Assembly: GCA_019358975.1 (NCBI GenBank)
Contig: JAHHIL010000044.1
Span: forward strand, 1 to 50,282
Origin: Trichocoleus desertorum ATA4-8-CV12
GTDB taxonomy: Bacteria; Cyanobacteriota; Cyanobacteriia; FACHB-46
DNA length: 50,282 nt
Direction: 5' to 3'
The notes below the pieces were generated by a model. That model was not told where the DNA came from, searched no databases, and was given only the letters and a program-made list of their open reading frames with translations. Shown piece after piece: positions 8,004 through 16,211 of this stretch (position 1 is its first letter; each line of letters starts with the position of its first letter). The position numbers and the translations under genes are program-made.

Positions 8004-8798
8004 TCAAATCGTAAATAAGGCCTTCAGTGTTTTGACCTTAGCTGCATCAATCTCACAATCCATTTTGGTAATGGGATTCAAGCTCTTCCATTTACTTCTA
8101 TTTGCGTTAGCGACCAGCTTTGACACTTTTTCAGGATCAACAGTGTCAAAGCCACCGATTTTGTGAGTGGTTAGATAATTTAAGCGTTCGAAAATTTCCT
8201 GTTCAGATGCTTGTTTGATACTGATAGTAGATGGTGGTTCAGGCGGTGGGGGTGGCGGTGATAGGTAAAAGGCAGCCGCTAATGTATCTAGCTTCTTGCC
8301 CTTGGTTATGCCGCACTTGAGTTTGACGATAGGGGTGAAGTCCTGCCAAGTAGTTCGATCTTCAGCTGCAATCCTAGTGGCTGCGATTGTCGTATCTACA
8401 CCTTTCAATGAGCTTCCTGGCTGGCTACCAAGATGCTTCAAGACTAACTGGATTGTTTCTCTAGTAGCTGTTGTAAGGTCAATCTTTGGGGTAACTTCGC
8501 CAGCCAAAATACGAGCTTGTTCGATATCTGGCCCACTAGACTTAATGACAAGGCACCAGAGTTCTTCTAGACCCGCATGGGCAGCAACTACATAGACAAA
8601 GTGATTAGTAACGGCTTGGTACTTATAGTCCTCTACCTCTTCAACAATCAGTGGTATCCAGTTATGCCCCTCAGTTTTTAGAAGTGCATCAGCCGCAGCA
8701 GCAATGATATATCTGGAAGGAGCTGAATAATGATCAGCAGGCAAAATGTCGTCTAATGGGAGGCACATCAGTTGCCCAACATTATCGAAATCACTCAT
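8004..8798 (-). CDS. ParB-like partner of the nuclease-ParA fusion
   Basis: A 264-aa protein whose start overlaps the stop of the upstream ParA-fusion gene by 8 bp, so the two are translationally coupled. The N-terminus (LPLDDILPADHYSAPSRYII, then QAVTNHFVYVVAAHAGL) resembles the ParB/sulfiredoxin fold. A six-proline linker separates two similar C-terminal units: one containing ITKGKKLDTLAAAFYL and a second, ending the protein, containing IDAAKVKTLKALFTI. Both have helix-turn character. This looks like a partition or specificity subunit; the exact family is not recognised. An 'ILPAD' loop in place of a full ParB box makes CTPase activity uncertain. Confidence 0.6.
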   Translation of the reverse strand: MSDFDNVGQLMCLPLDDILPADHYSAPSRYIIAAAADALLKTEGHNWIPLIVEEVEDYKYQAVTNHFVYVVAAHAGLEELWCLVIKSSGPDIEQARILAGEVTPKIDLTTATRETIQLVLKHLGSQPGSSLKGVDTTIAATRIAAEDRTTWQDFTPIVKLKCGITKGKKLDTLAAAFYLSPPPPPPEPPSTISIKQASEQEIFERLNYLTTHKIGGFDTVDPEKVSKLVANANRSKWKSLNPITKMDCEIDAAKVKTLKALFTI

Positions 8799-10155
8799 TT
8801 AAGAAATACTCCCTGGCTAAAGCAAGATAATATTCGTGAATTCTCTTGTGCTTCAAAACAGCCGGAACACGAGCAAAGGCACCGCTAGAAACTGCTGCAT
8901 ACTCCGGGAGATTGAATACAGTTTTGTCTATGTTGCCAGGAACGATCCTAGGAAAGAAGTATGGTGCTAGGTTGAGATTGCTTGCCGCCTTTGCCGCCCC
9001 AATAATCTCGTCAATTTCTTCTCTTGCCATATCGATCGCACGCCCATCAGAAGGACTGCCATTGAAGAAGATGGGGAGAGCAATTGGTCCACCGTCCTGC
9101 CTTAACTCTTTTACTTTAGGAACAAACTCCTGCACAACTCTGGCAGCATTATGAAGGGACGATAGGTCGTTATGGCGAGTAGGAATCAACACCGTATCAG
9201 ATGCATACACTCCACTCTGGCTAAAGAAGACCCATTGAGTTGGGCAGTCGATAAAGATGTAGTCATACTCATTAATAAATGGCTTCAGCAAATCTCTTAG
9301 CCGAGCAGACGCTTTTTGAACACGGGCTTGGGTATCTTGGGTAAAAGCTTCCATTCCGAGATCGGCTGGTATCACGTCAAAAACGTGATAGACTTTGCTC
9401 GATTTGCTAGCATTTTGAACTAGCTTATATGGCACGATAGTCGAGCGAATATCTAGCGTCCTATCTTTTAAGCATTCAGACAATTTAATATTGTTCGGCT
9501 TTAACCCCAGCGCTGTTGTCAAGTCACGCTGAGAGTCAAAGTCAACCAGCAACACCTTCTTTTTCTGTGTCGCTAGCGTCGATGCCAGATTGACAGTCGT
9601 TGTGGTCTTGCCTACACCACCCTTGTTGTTATAAACACAAACACAAAGGCCACGAACAGTATTCTCAATCAGTTTCTTAATACTACTGATGACAGCTTCG
9701 ATATTTACTTCACTAATTTCGATGCACTTGGTAGCGGGTACAATGACCTTATCGTGATGTCTGAAAAGTTGAATGTGTGTTGAATTGGTAATGATACCCC
9801 ATTGAACAGTCTTTCCTTTTGGAGAGAGTAAATACCGTTTTATCTGTTCTCGCGTCCGCACGTACTGGCTAGAGCCTTCTGTCAAATTAATGGAGCTGCC
9901 TGCATTTGTGAAGCGACCCTTAATTTCAACCATTAAAACAGGGTCATTTCTAGTAAAACTGAAGACATCATCCGCAGTATTTTTGCGAGCGGCAAAATCG
10001 ACGCAGTCGCCTCCTACTCCAGTCGCAAACTGCCCTGCACGCTCCGTTGTGTCAAATCCCAGTGCTTCTAACAAGTAGGGTATAAAATGGGTGCCTACGT
10101 CGTTTTCTATAGCTTTCGGGGGAATGTTAGCTAAAACGGCACTCCAATCTATCAT
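8791..10155 (-). CDS. Restriction-type nuclease domain fused to a ParA ATPase
   Basis: A two-domain protein of about 454 aa. Residues 1-150 resemble the N-terminal domain of type I restriction HsdR subunits: NDVGTHFIPYLLEALGFD, then a PD-(D/E)XK-like core with VGGDCVDF (D52/D55) and LMVEIKG (E79, K81). From about residue 172 it is a ParA ATPase with Walker A NNKGGVGKTTTT, VLLVDFDSQRDLTTALG and a Walker B YIFIDCPTQ. The signature lysine is present. Start 10155 chosen for spacing to AAAGAGG; ATG 10161 is 6 bp upstream. It forms an operon with the ParB-like gene. Whether the nuclease fold is catalytic or only DNA-binding is unknown. Confidence 0.82.
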   Translation of the reverse strand: MIDWSAVLANIPPKAIENDVGTHFIPYLLEALGFDTTERAGQFATGVGGDCVDFAARKNTADDVFSFTRNDPVLMVEIKGRFTNAGSSINLTEGSSQYVRTREQIKRYLLSPKGKTVQWGIITNSTHIQLFRHHDKVIVPATKCIEISEVNIEAVISSIKKLIENTVRGLCVCVYNNKGGVGKTTTTVNLASTLATQKKKVLLVDFDSQRDLTTALGLKPNNIKLSECLKDRTLDIRSTIVPYKLVQNASKSSKVYHVFDVIPADLGMEAFTQDTQARVQKASARLRDLLKPFINEYDYIFIDCPTQWVFFSQSGVYASDTVLIPTRHNDLSSLHNAARVVQEFVPKVKELRQDGGPIALPIFFNGSPSDGRAIDMAREEIDEIIGAAKAASNLNLAPYFFPRIVPGNIDKTVFNLPEYAAVSSGAFARVPAVLKHKRIHEYYLALAREYFLNE

Positions 10156-10321
10156 TACCATTCCTCTTTAGAGTACCTAGCTATCTTCATACGTTACTTC
10201 TCCATAAGAAGGCTACATTTCTAAAGTGCCCTATTTATTTGGGATTTCACCTGCACTTCATCGCACACTAATAGGCAGGGAATGAAACCGTTGTACTCAT
10301 CCCCTGTCCATAAACACTAGC

Positions 10322-10546
10322 CTACTCAGGCCTACCCGTCCGATTGGATGGCATCATTAAGCCGATGTAGCCTCCAACACCAACCTTGGCAAGGTCCGCA
10401 AATGTAGCACGGGCATCCTCATCAACCCATGCTAGGGCAAAGGAACCGATGACCAGCACCAAAATTACGAATGGAAGAATGTCAGGTTTCTGTGGGCGGC
10501 GCGATCGCTTCGTTTTCTGCATTACATTTGTTCTTGAATTCGACAC
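10322..10546 (-). CDS. Small single-pass membrane protein (74 aa)
   Basis: A short ORF with a basic N-terminus (TKRSRRPQK), one strong membrane segment (ILPFVILVLVIGSFALAWV) and a conserved-looking tail (ATFADLAKVGVGGYIGL). A partial second copy at 7921-7990 shows that the sequence has been duplicated, which supports it being a real gene. It lies upstream of the nuclease-ParA operon on the same strand, 160 bp away, and divergent from the NACHT gene. The function is unknown; membrane association is the only safe prediction. Confidence 0.55.
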   Translation of the reverse strand: MSNSRTNVMQKTKRSRRPQKPDILPFVILVLVIGSFALAWVDEDARATFADLAKVGVGGYIGLMMPSNRTGRPE

Positions 10547-10598
10547 CCCTATCGTCGCGATCGCAGCTTCTGTTCCAGTTTCAGTTAGGGCAAAGCCA

Positions 10599-10634
10599 GG
10601 TATGACTTCAGCCTAAGTTCGGTATGACTTCAGC
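10599..10634. promoter_or_regulatory. Two 14-bp direct repeats upstream of the NACHT gene
   Basis: GGTATGACTTCAGC occurs at 10599-10612 and 10621-10634, a 22-bp period (about two helical turns). It ends 38 bp before the NACHT start. The arrangement suits a dimeric activator or repressor; no regulator is identified. Confidence 0.5.
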
Positions 10635-10672
10635 GCCGTGGGTAAAATAAGCTCAACTTTCACCGTTGAACT

Positions 10673-13144
10673 ATGGGCACGCGATCGCTCCAGGCCTCGC
10701 AAAAAGGGATCGAGAAGGCAAAAGTTGCTTTAGCTCACTATTCGCTCAACCAAAATGCTCTAGCAGAAGATTTGGGGCTCTCCCGGCAGACCATCAACAA
10801 ATTCTTCAAGGGGAAGCCGATCGACCGCGAGAACTTTGCTCTCATTTGCGATCGCCTGGGGTTGAATTTAGAAAATACGGTCGCGATCAATCATGTGGCC
10901 TCTGAACCTAATGAGCTAAGCGATCGCCCCTACATAGATGCCGTAGTTCAAGAAGTTAGGCAAAAAGTCTACGCCAGTATTCAGAAGCGATGTGGCACCA
11001 TGCGGGTATTGGACATGGAGCAGCCCATCTCACTGGACTCCATTTACACCAAAGTCAACATTTTGGAGAAAGTCAGCCGCAATCAACGACGAACAATCGC
11101 GGAACTGCTAGAAGGATGTGACGTAAAAGACTTCGATCGCTTTACATTGGGTCGTGTCTGGCAGGAGCCAATACCAGGATTAGAGGCCGTTCAGCGTCAT
11201 GACAAACTCCTCATTCTAGGTAAACCTGGAGCCGGGAAAACCACGTTTCTCAAATGGCTAGCGATTCAGTGTAACGAGGGACAATTGTACACCAATCGAG
11301 TGCCGATGTTTGTCACCTTGAAGGAGTTCGCTGAACAACCAGGACAGCCCAGCTTGCAATCCTTCATTTGCTCCCAGTTTGAGGCCTGTGGAATTGATGA
11401 TGCCGTGAAGACGACCGAAATCCTGTTGCAAGAGGGGCGATCGCTGGTTTTATTAGATGGGTTAGATGAAGTTCGGGATGTAGATCACGATCGTGTGTTG
11501 CAAGAAATCTGTAGTATTTCTGCCCTGTGTCATGCCAGCCAGTTTGTCATTACCTGCCGGATTGCTGCCCAAGAGTATACCTTTGAGCAGTTTACAGAGG
11601 TTGAAGTTGCTGACTTCGATGATGACCAGATTGCTGAGTTTTCCCAGAACTGGTTTCATCGGAAAAACCCAACCAAAGCAGACCAATTTCCCAAAGAACT
11701 GAAAACCCACAAACGTCTGACAGAACTAGCAACTAATCCTCTACTTCTTACCCTTCTATGTCTAGTATTTGAAGAACGGGCAGACTTTCCGACAAACCGA
11801 GCAGAACTCTACAAGGAAGGTTTGGACATCTTACTGAAGAAATGGGATGTCAAACGCAACATCAAGCGAGATGACGCCTACAAAGACTTGTCTTTGAAGC
11901 GTAAGGAAGACTTATTGAGCCAGATTGCCTTTACTACCTTTGAAGGAAGTGAGTATTTCTTCAAGCAAAGGGTAGTAGAGCAGCAAATCGAGCAATACAT
12001 CTGGAACCGACCGAATGCCAGTACTAACCCGGAAGCATTGCAAATTGATAGTGAGGCTGTTTTGAAATCCATTGAGGCACAGCATGGACTATTGGTAGAA
12101 AGGGCACGAGGCATTTACTCCTTCAGCCACCTGACTTTTCACGAGTATTTTACTGCTCGTCGAATTGAAAAGCGTGATGAACTATATCCATTTCTCATTT
12201 CCCATTTGACCGAGAAGCGATGGCGAGAAATCCTGCTATTAACGGTAGGGATGATGGAGGAGGCAGACTCTCTGCTGCTTAAGACGAAGTTTCGGATTGA
12301 TAAGATGCTGGCAACTGACGAAAAACTTCAACAATTTCTTAACTGGGTTCAGCAGAAATCTTGCTCAGCAAACGTGCCCTACAAACCCGCTGCCGTTCGA
12401 GCGTTCTACTTTGCCCTCGAAATTGCCCAAACCCTCAACCTCGACCGCTTCTTCAACCTCGACCTCGACCACGCCCTCAAACTTGCCCGCACTGTTGACG
12501 AAGGCCTCGACCTCGACCTCGACCTCGACCTCGGCCTCGACTTCGGCCTCGCCCGTTCCCGTATCTACGCCCATGCCCTCAATTTCGACTGCAACGACGA
12601 CCGCTTCTTATCCCTCAACCTAGCTGTCGGCCTGGCCCGTGAGCGCGCCCTCGACCACTTCTTCAACCTCGACCTCGACCTCGACCTTGAGCGCTTCATC
12701 GGACTCGATCCCGAGCGCTTTCTCGACTTGCTCCGTGACCTCAACCTCGACCTCGACTGGTTCCTCAGCCTTGCCCGCGCCCACAGCTACGCCCTTGCAC
12801 TCTACCAATCCCTTGCCAAACTTAAGGAACAACTTCCAGATCCTTGGGAAAATTGGGATTATATTCAACAATGGTGGCAGGCTAATGGTTCATCCTGGGT
12901 AATCCAACTAAGAGCCGTGATGATTGAACATCACAATATGTGGCATGACTGGCAGTTTAGCGCTACCGAGATAAAACAACTGCAGCAATATTACGATGCC
13001 AACAAATTGCTAGTTGAGTGCCTTAACAGTGATTGCCAGGTTAGCCAAGAAGTTCGTGAGGAAATCGAAGCCAGTTTGCTACTTCCTATCGAAGAGATCA
13101 AGCACCGCTTCCCCAATCAACTGAACAACCCCAGCACCTCTTAA
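10673..13144 (+). CDS. HTH-NACHT STAND ATPase with Leu-Asp repeat C-terminus (probable anti-phage)
   Basis: An 823-aa STAND ATPase. Residues 8-72 form a Cro-like HTH (LAEDLGLSRQTINKFFKGK). The NACHT domain has Walker A LGKPGAGKTTFLK (about 182-194) and Walker B LVLLDGLDEV (about 258-267), followed by the helical NACHT arm (THKRLTELATNPLLLTLLCL) and a winged-helix region (YSFSHLTFHEYFTARRI). The C-terminal 240 residues hold degenerate Leu-Asp repeats (LDLDLDLD and FFNLDLD), probably the sensor. Bacterial NACHT proteins (bNACHT) are known anti-phage NTPases; that role is by family. The same N-terminal HTH type occurs in the pentapeptide protein at 48834. No separate effector domain is visible. 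Confidence 0.88.
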   Translation: MGTRSLQASQKGIEKAKVALAHYSLNQNALAEDLGLSRQTINKFFKGKPIDRENFALICDRLGLNLENTVAINHVASEPNELSDRPYIDAVVQEVRQKVYASIQKRCGTMRVLDMEQPISLDSIYTKVNILEKVSRNQRRTIAELLEGCDVKDFDRFTLGRVWQEPIPGLEAVQRHDKLLILGKPGAGKTTFLKWLAIQCNEGQLYTNRVPMFVTLKEFAEQPGQPSLQSFICSQFEACGIDDAVKTTEILLQEGRSLVLLDGLDEVRDVDHDRVLQEICSISALCHASQFVITCRIAAQEYTFEQFTEVEVADFDDDQIAEFSQNWFHRKNPTKADQFPKELKTHKRLTELATNPLLLTLLCLVFEERADFPTNRAELYKEGLDILLKKWDVKRNIKRDDAYKDLSLKRKEDLLSQIAFTTFEGSEYFFKQRVVEQQIEQYIWNRPNASTNPEALQIDSEAVLKSIEAQHGLLVERARGIYSFSHLTFHEYFTARRIEKRDELYPFLISHLTEKRWREILLLTVGMMEEADSLLLKTKFRIDKMLATDEKLQQFLNWVQQKSCSANVPYKPAAVRAFYFALEIAQTLNLDRFFNLDLDHALKLARTVDEGLDLDLDLDLGLDFGLARSRIYAHALNFDCNDDRFLSLNLAVGLARERALDHFFNLDLDLDLERFIGLDPERFLDLLRDLNLDLDWFLSLARAHSYALALYQSLAKLKEQLPDPWENWDYIQQWWQANGSSWVIQLRAVMIEHHNMWHDWQFSATEIKQLQQYYDANKLLVECLNSDCQVSQEVREEIEASLLLPIEEIKHRFPNQLNNPSTS
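12434..12770 (+). repeat. CTCGAC hexanucleotide-rich repeat tract inside the NACHT gene
   Basis: Repeated CTCGAC (Leu-Asp) units, some perfectly tandem around 12507-12535 and 12668-12690, encode the Leu-Asp-rich C-terminal region. The same hexamer builds the repeats in the gene at 44193. Such tracts are prone to slippage in steps of two residues without frame loss. Confidence 0.8.
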
Positions 13145-13206
13145 CATGCTACTCATTGCGGTGGATTGTCACAGCCTTCACCATCACTGGCCTACTTCGT
13201 CTCCTT

Positions 13207-13791
13207 CTACATCCAAATAATGCGATCAAACCTAGCCGGATTGGCTGCCGTATACCGCACCGTATGCTGAATATTCTTATGTCCTAAATACTCCTGGATA
13301 TCCCGCGTCGGTAATCCCTGCTCCGCCAGATAATATCCACAAGAATGACGCAACATATGCGGATGCACCGGCAAAGGGAGATCCGCCAACTCCCCAGAAC
13401 GCTTCATCATCTTTGAGATGGCCCCCGTCGTCAGTCTCGTCTCTCGTTCATTCACAAACAGAGCATAACTGCCAGCGTAACGTTCTCGGAGCAACACCAG
13501 CGCTTCCAGCTCATCCGGTTGCAGGCGATGTACGCCACTATTACTGCCTTTGAGACGCGAGATCGCAATACAGCGCTCCTCCAGCATCACTGCATCCCAC
13601 TTCAGCAAGCAAGCTTCTCCCGCTCGCAATCCATGCCGGAACATCAGTAACAACAACGTGCGATCGCGCAGAGGATGTCTGCCGCGTTGCCCTGCCGATT
13701 CAATCAGGCGCTGCACTTCCCTGGGAGTTAAGTACTCCCGGCTGCGGTAAGTGAGATTGGGTTGTCTAGAGAGCGTGTTGGAGGGTGGCAT
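13207..13791 (-). CDS. FimB-like tyrosine recombinase (catalytic domain only)
   Basis: This 194-aa protein has almost only the catalytic domain of a tyrosine recombinase, like the FimB/FimE inversion recombinases. Arg I is in FRHGLRAGEACLLKW, the beta-region Lys in SRLKGSNSG, HxxR in HPHMLRHSCGYYLAEQG, the third His in YLGHKNIQHT and the nucleophile candidate Tyr in VRYTAANP. All catalytic residues are in place, so it should be active. It lies tail to tail with the NACHT gene. A 9-bp inverted repeat 17 bp upstream of its start is a candidate binding site. No invertible promoter segment was identified. Confidence 0.9.
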   Translation of the reverse strand: MPPSNTLSRQPNLTYRSREYLTPREVQRLIESAGQRGRHPLRDRTLLLLMFRHGLRAGEACLLKWDAVMLEERCIAISRLKGSNSGVHRLQPDELEALVLLRERYAGSYALFVNERETRLTTGAISKMMKRSGELADLPLPVHPHMLRHSCGYYLAEQGLPTRDIQEYLGHKNIQHTVRYTAANPARFDRIIWM

Positions 13792-13807
13792 GGAAGCATT
13801 TTAGTCT

Positions 13808-13841
13808 AACAGTCCGTAAAATGGTTGTTTTTCGGACTGTT
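13808..13841. promoter_or_regulatory. Inverted repeat upstream of the FimB-like gene
   Basis: AACAGTCCG and CGGACTGTT are perfect 9-bp arms separated by 16 bp, placed just upstream of the recombinase start. It could be an operator or one half of a recombination site. Confidence 0.5.
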
Positions 13842-13989
13842 TGATTTATTGAGAAACGAATCAATGCAGCTACCGAAAGCAATCTACATAGACTTTTTAG
13901 CCTTAGCGACCAAAATCTCTCCATTGCTATACAAATGTCTTCCTAAATCTTGCGATCGCCTCCAATGTATGAAGAGTTGGAAGGATACG

Positions 13990-14181
13990 CTATAGAGTAC
14001 CTCTGGCTAGGCGTTCGATGTATTCAGAACACGACAGTTTGGGGTCATGTGCTTGAATTTTCTGGTCTAGCAACTGCAATCCAGTGGCGGTCATGTTGAG
14101 CACCACGATTTTAGATTTTGGCTCGTCATATATTTCCGGTTTGCCCCGGCGCGACTTTTGGCCTTTCTTACCCATACCCAT
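13990..14181 (-). CDS. Small ribbon-helix-helix-like protein (63 aa)
   Basis: A basic N-terminus (MGMGKKGQKSRRGK) is followed by a strand-helix-helix pattern (KSKIVVLNMTATGLQLLDQK, then SEYIERLARG). This is typical of CopG/Arc-type DNA-binding proteins, often copy-number repressors or antitoxins on plasmids. IS1182 copy 1 is inserted 21 bp upstream of its start, so its promoter region has been replaced or split; the original upstream DNA probably continues at 40108. The assignment rests on pattern only. Confidence 0.55.
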   Translation of the reverse strand: MGMGKKGQKSRRGKPEIYDEPKSKIVVLNMTATGLQLLDQKIQAHDPKLSCSEYIERLARGTL

Positions 14182-14202
14182 TGAGTGTTTTACTTCTCTA
14201 TA

Positions 14203-16013
14203 GGGGTAAAGGTAGCGAAGATACTGTTGGCGAATTCATCAGAGAAAAATGAAGCTTGGCGTCTAGCCTAGGATGAGAGTAAAGCTTTACAGCTCAGCAG
14301 AGGTGTAGCATGTCCATACAACCCCAGCCCATTCCTCCAGTTCCAGAGGATACCGCAGCAGTCGCACGAGCTGCTTTTCCCAAAGGTAACCTCTACCTTC
14401 AAATCCGCGATACACTTGGCAGCCTCTATCAAGACGAATCTTTTGTCTCACTCTTTTCCAGGCGAGGACAACCTGCACAATCTCCCTGGCGGTTGGCTTT
14501 AGTTTGTGTGATGCAGTTCATGGAAAATCTCTCTGACCGCCAAGCTGCTGATGCTGTTCGAGCTCGCATCGATTGGAAGTATGTCCTCAGTCTGCCACTC
14601 AGCGATCCAGGATTCAATTACTCGATTTTGAGTGAGTTTCGCGATCGCCTGGTGGCAGACAATGCTGAATCCCTGTTGCTAGACCCGTTGCTAGAACAAT
14701 TACGTGAGAAGGGATTACTCAAAGGACATCAGCGGCAACGCACCGATTCCACTCATGTTCTCGGGGCAATTCGAGTATTGAATCGCCTCGAAACATTGGG
14801 AGAGACCTTTCGAGCTGCGCTCAATAGCCTAGCGGTTGCGGCTTCAGATTGGCTAGAGCCACATTTACAAGCAGCTTGGTTTGAGCGCTATCATCGGCGC
14901 ACTGAGAACTATCGCTTGCCTAAATCAGACAGTGAACGCGAAGCATTGGGTCGCACGATAGGCCAAGATGGATTGACATTGCTAGATGTTGTTTATCATG
15001 CCTCTTCTCCAGAGTGGTTACGACATGTTCCAGCCATAGAAACCCTCCGACAAGTTTGGCTCCAGCAATTTTATGCACTAGGTGAAGATGGCGCTCTCCA
15101 ATGGCGATCGCCTAAAGACATGCCACCGTCTACGCTAGCGATACATTCTCCCTATGATGTGGCAGCCCATTACAGCACCAAACGAAGTGTGGATTGGGTG
15201 GGATACAAAGCTCACCTGACTGAAATCTGCGATGAGGCTTGCCCCCATTTCATCACTGGCGTTTATACAACGCTCTCCACAACCCCAGATGATGCAGTCG
15301 TTGATGCAGTTCATGAAGGCCTATCAGAGAGGACGCTGCTTCCCAAAGAACACCTGATGGATACAGGATATATAACCGCTGCCCATATCCTCAACAGTGA
15401 CAAAAAGTATGGTATTGACTTGGTTGGAGCAGTGCGAGGCAATCCCAGCTGGCAGAGTCGAAAAAACTCCAAGTTTACTTCAGACCAATTTGCCGTCAAT
15501 TGGAATGAGCAAACAGTAACCTGTCCTCAAGGACATCAGAGCATCATTTGGAGAGAAAAGATCGATAACCGGAGTTTGCCCGTCATCCATGTGCATTTTT
15601 CACAAGCTGATTGTCGCCGCTGCCCCGTTCGCAAACGCTGTACTCACTCAAAATATGCTCGCAGGCTGACACTACAACCGCAAGCCAAATATGCTGTTTT
15701 ACAGCAACGGCGGCAAGAGCAGGAAACCGCAGAGTTTAAGGAGCGCTATCAACAGCGAGCGGGAATTGAGGGAACGTTATCCCAGGGAGTCAGACGTTCG
15801 GGTCTACGGCAATCTCGCTATGTAGGATTAGCGAAAACGCATCTTCAGCATATTCTTACCGCAGTTGCTCTCAATTTGATTCGTCTGGATGCTTGGCTCT
15901 CAGGAGTTCCCTTAGCAAAAACTCGTACCTCTCGATTCCTGGAGCTTAAGTCTCGAGTTGCATAGATTTTTCTCTGATGAATTCGCCAACAGTATCTTCG
16001 CTACCTTTACCCC
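14203..16013 (+). mobile_element. IS1182-family insertion sequence, copy 1 (1811 bp)
   Basis: It has 48-bp perfect terminal inverted repeats (14203-14250 and 15966-16013), outermost bases GGGGTAAAGGTAGCGAAG. It encodes one intact transposase. The left flank is CTATA and the right flank ATCTA, so it has no matching target duplication of its own. Each flank matches the opposite flank of copy 2 (38297-40107), which indicates recombination between the copies. Confidence 0.92.
14310..15965 (+). CDS. IS1182-family transposase
   Basis: A 551-aa transposase, identical in protein sequence to the one at 38404-40059. It has the N-terminal DUF772-type region (SPWRLALVCVMQFMENLSDRQAADAVR, then FNYSILSEFRDRL). 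The DDE catalytic domain starts at RTDSTHVLGAIR and ends around RAGIEGTLSQGVRRSGL. Between them is a zinc-ribbon-like cluster (CRRCPVRKRCTHS). The stop codon sits immediately before the right terminal repeat. The only coding difference from copy 2 that I saw is silent (15939 C versus 40033 T). Confidence 0.94.
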   Translation: MSIQPQPIPPVPEDTAAVARAAFPKGNLYLQIRDTLGSLYQDESFVSLFSRRGQPAQSPWRLALVCVMQFMENLSDRQAADAVRARIDWKYVLSLPLSDPGFNYSILSEFRDRLVADNAESLLLDPLLEQLREKGLLKGHQRQRTDSTHVLGAIRVLNRLETLGETFRAALNSLAVAASDWLEPHLQAAWFERYHRRTENYRLPKSDSEREALGRTIGQDGLTLLDVVYHASSPEWLRHVPAIETLRQVWLQQFYALGEDGALQWRSPKDMPPSTLAIHSPYDVAAHYSTKRSVDWVGYKAHLTEICDEACPHFITGVYTTLSTTPDDAVVDAVHEGLSERTLLPKEHLMDTGYITAAHILNSDKKYGIDLVGAVRGNPSWQSRKNSKFTSDQFAVNWNEQTVTCPQGHQSIIWREKIDNRSLPVIHVHFSQADCRRCPVRKRCTHSKYARRLTLQPQAKYAVLQQRRQEQETAEFKERYQQRAGIEGTLSQGVRRSGLRQSRYVGLAKTHLQHILTAVALNLIRLDAWLSGVPLAKTRTSRFLELKSRVA

Positions 16014-16139
16014 ATCTAGCAATCGCGGTTCAGCTTCTTTGACAGAGCTGTCACCATTGCGTAGGTGTAGAGCATCGCGGTCGTCAATTCACAGTTGCGA
16101 ACCATCTGCCTTGGACACTCGTGCATAACCGACGAGCAC
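16014..16139 (-). pseudogene. tnpR: Relic of a Tn3-type serine resolvase gene (tnpR), 5' end
   Basis: On the minus strand a GTG at 16139, preceded by AAAGGAG, begins LVGYARVSKADGSQL. This is the conserved N-terminus of Tn3-family resolvases, including the catalytic Ser of the RVS motif. A TGA follows after that stretch; the next residues (DDRDAL) still echo the family, so the gene is decayed. It is cut at 16014 by IS1182 copy 1. Together with the 38-bp ends at 17235 and 38202 it identifies the surrounding DNA as a degraded Tn3-type element. Confidence 0.75.
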
Positions 16140-16211
16140 GTTCACTCCTTTAGCAAGGCTAAGAAAGATAAATTTAGCAGGGTTTAATTAGTCGTCCCTG
16201 AAAAACCGTCC

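Noticed and set aside
12365-12902. Ser/Thr-rich and Glu/Val-rich ORFs on both strands over the NACHT repeat tract
   Set aside because: They are frame shadows of CTCGAC repeats; the NACHT frame runs through without break.
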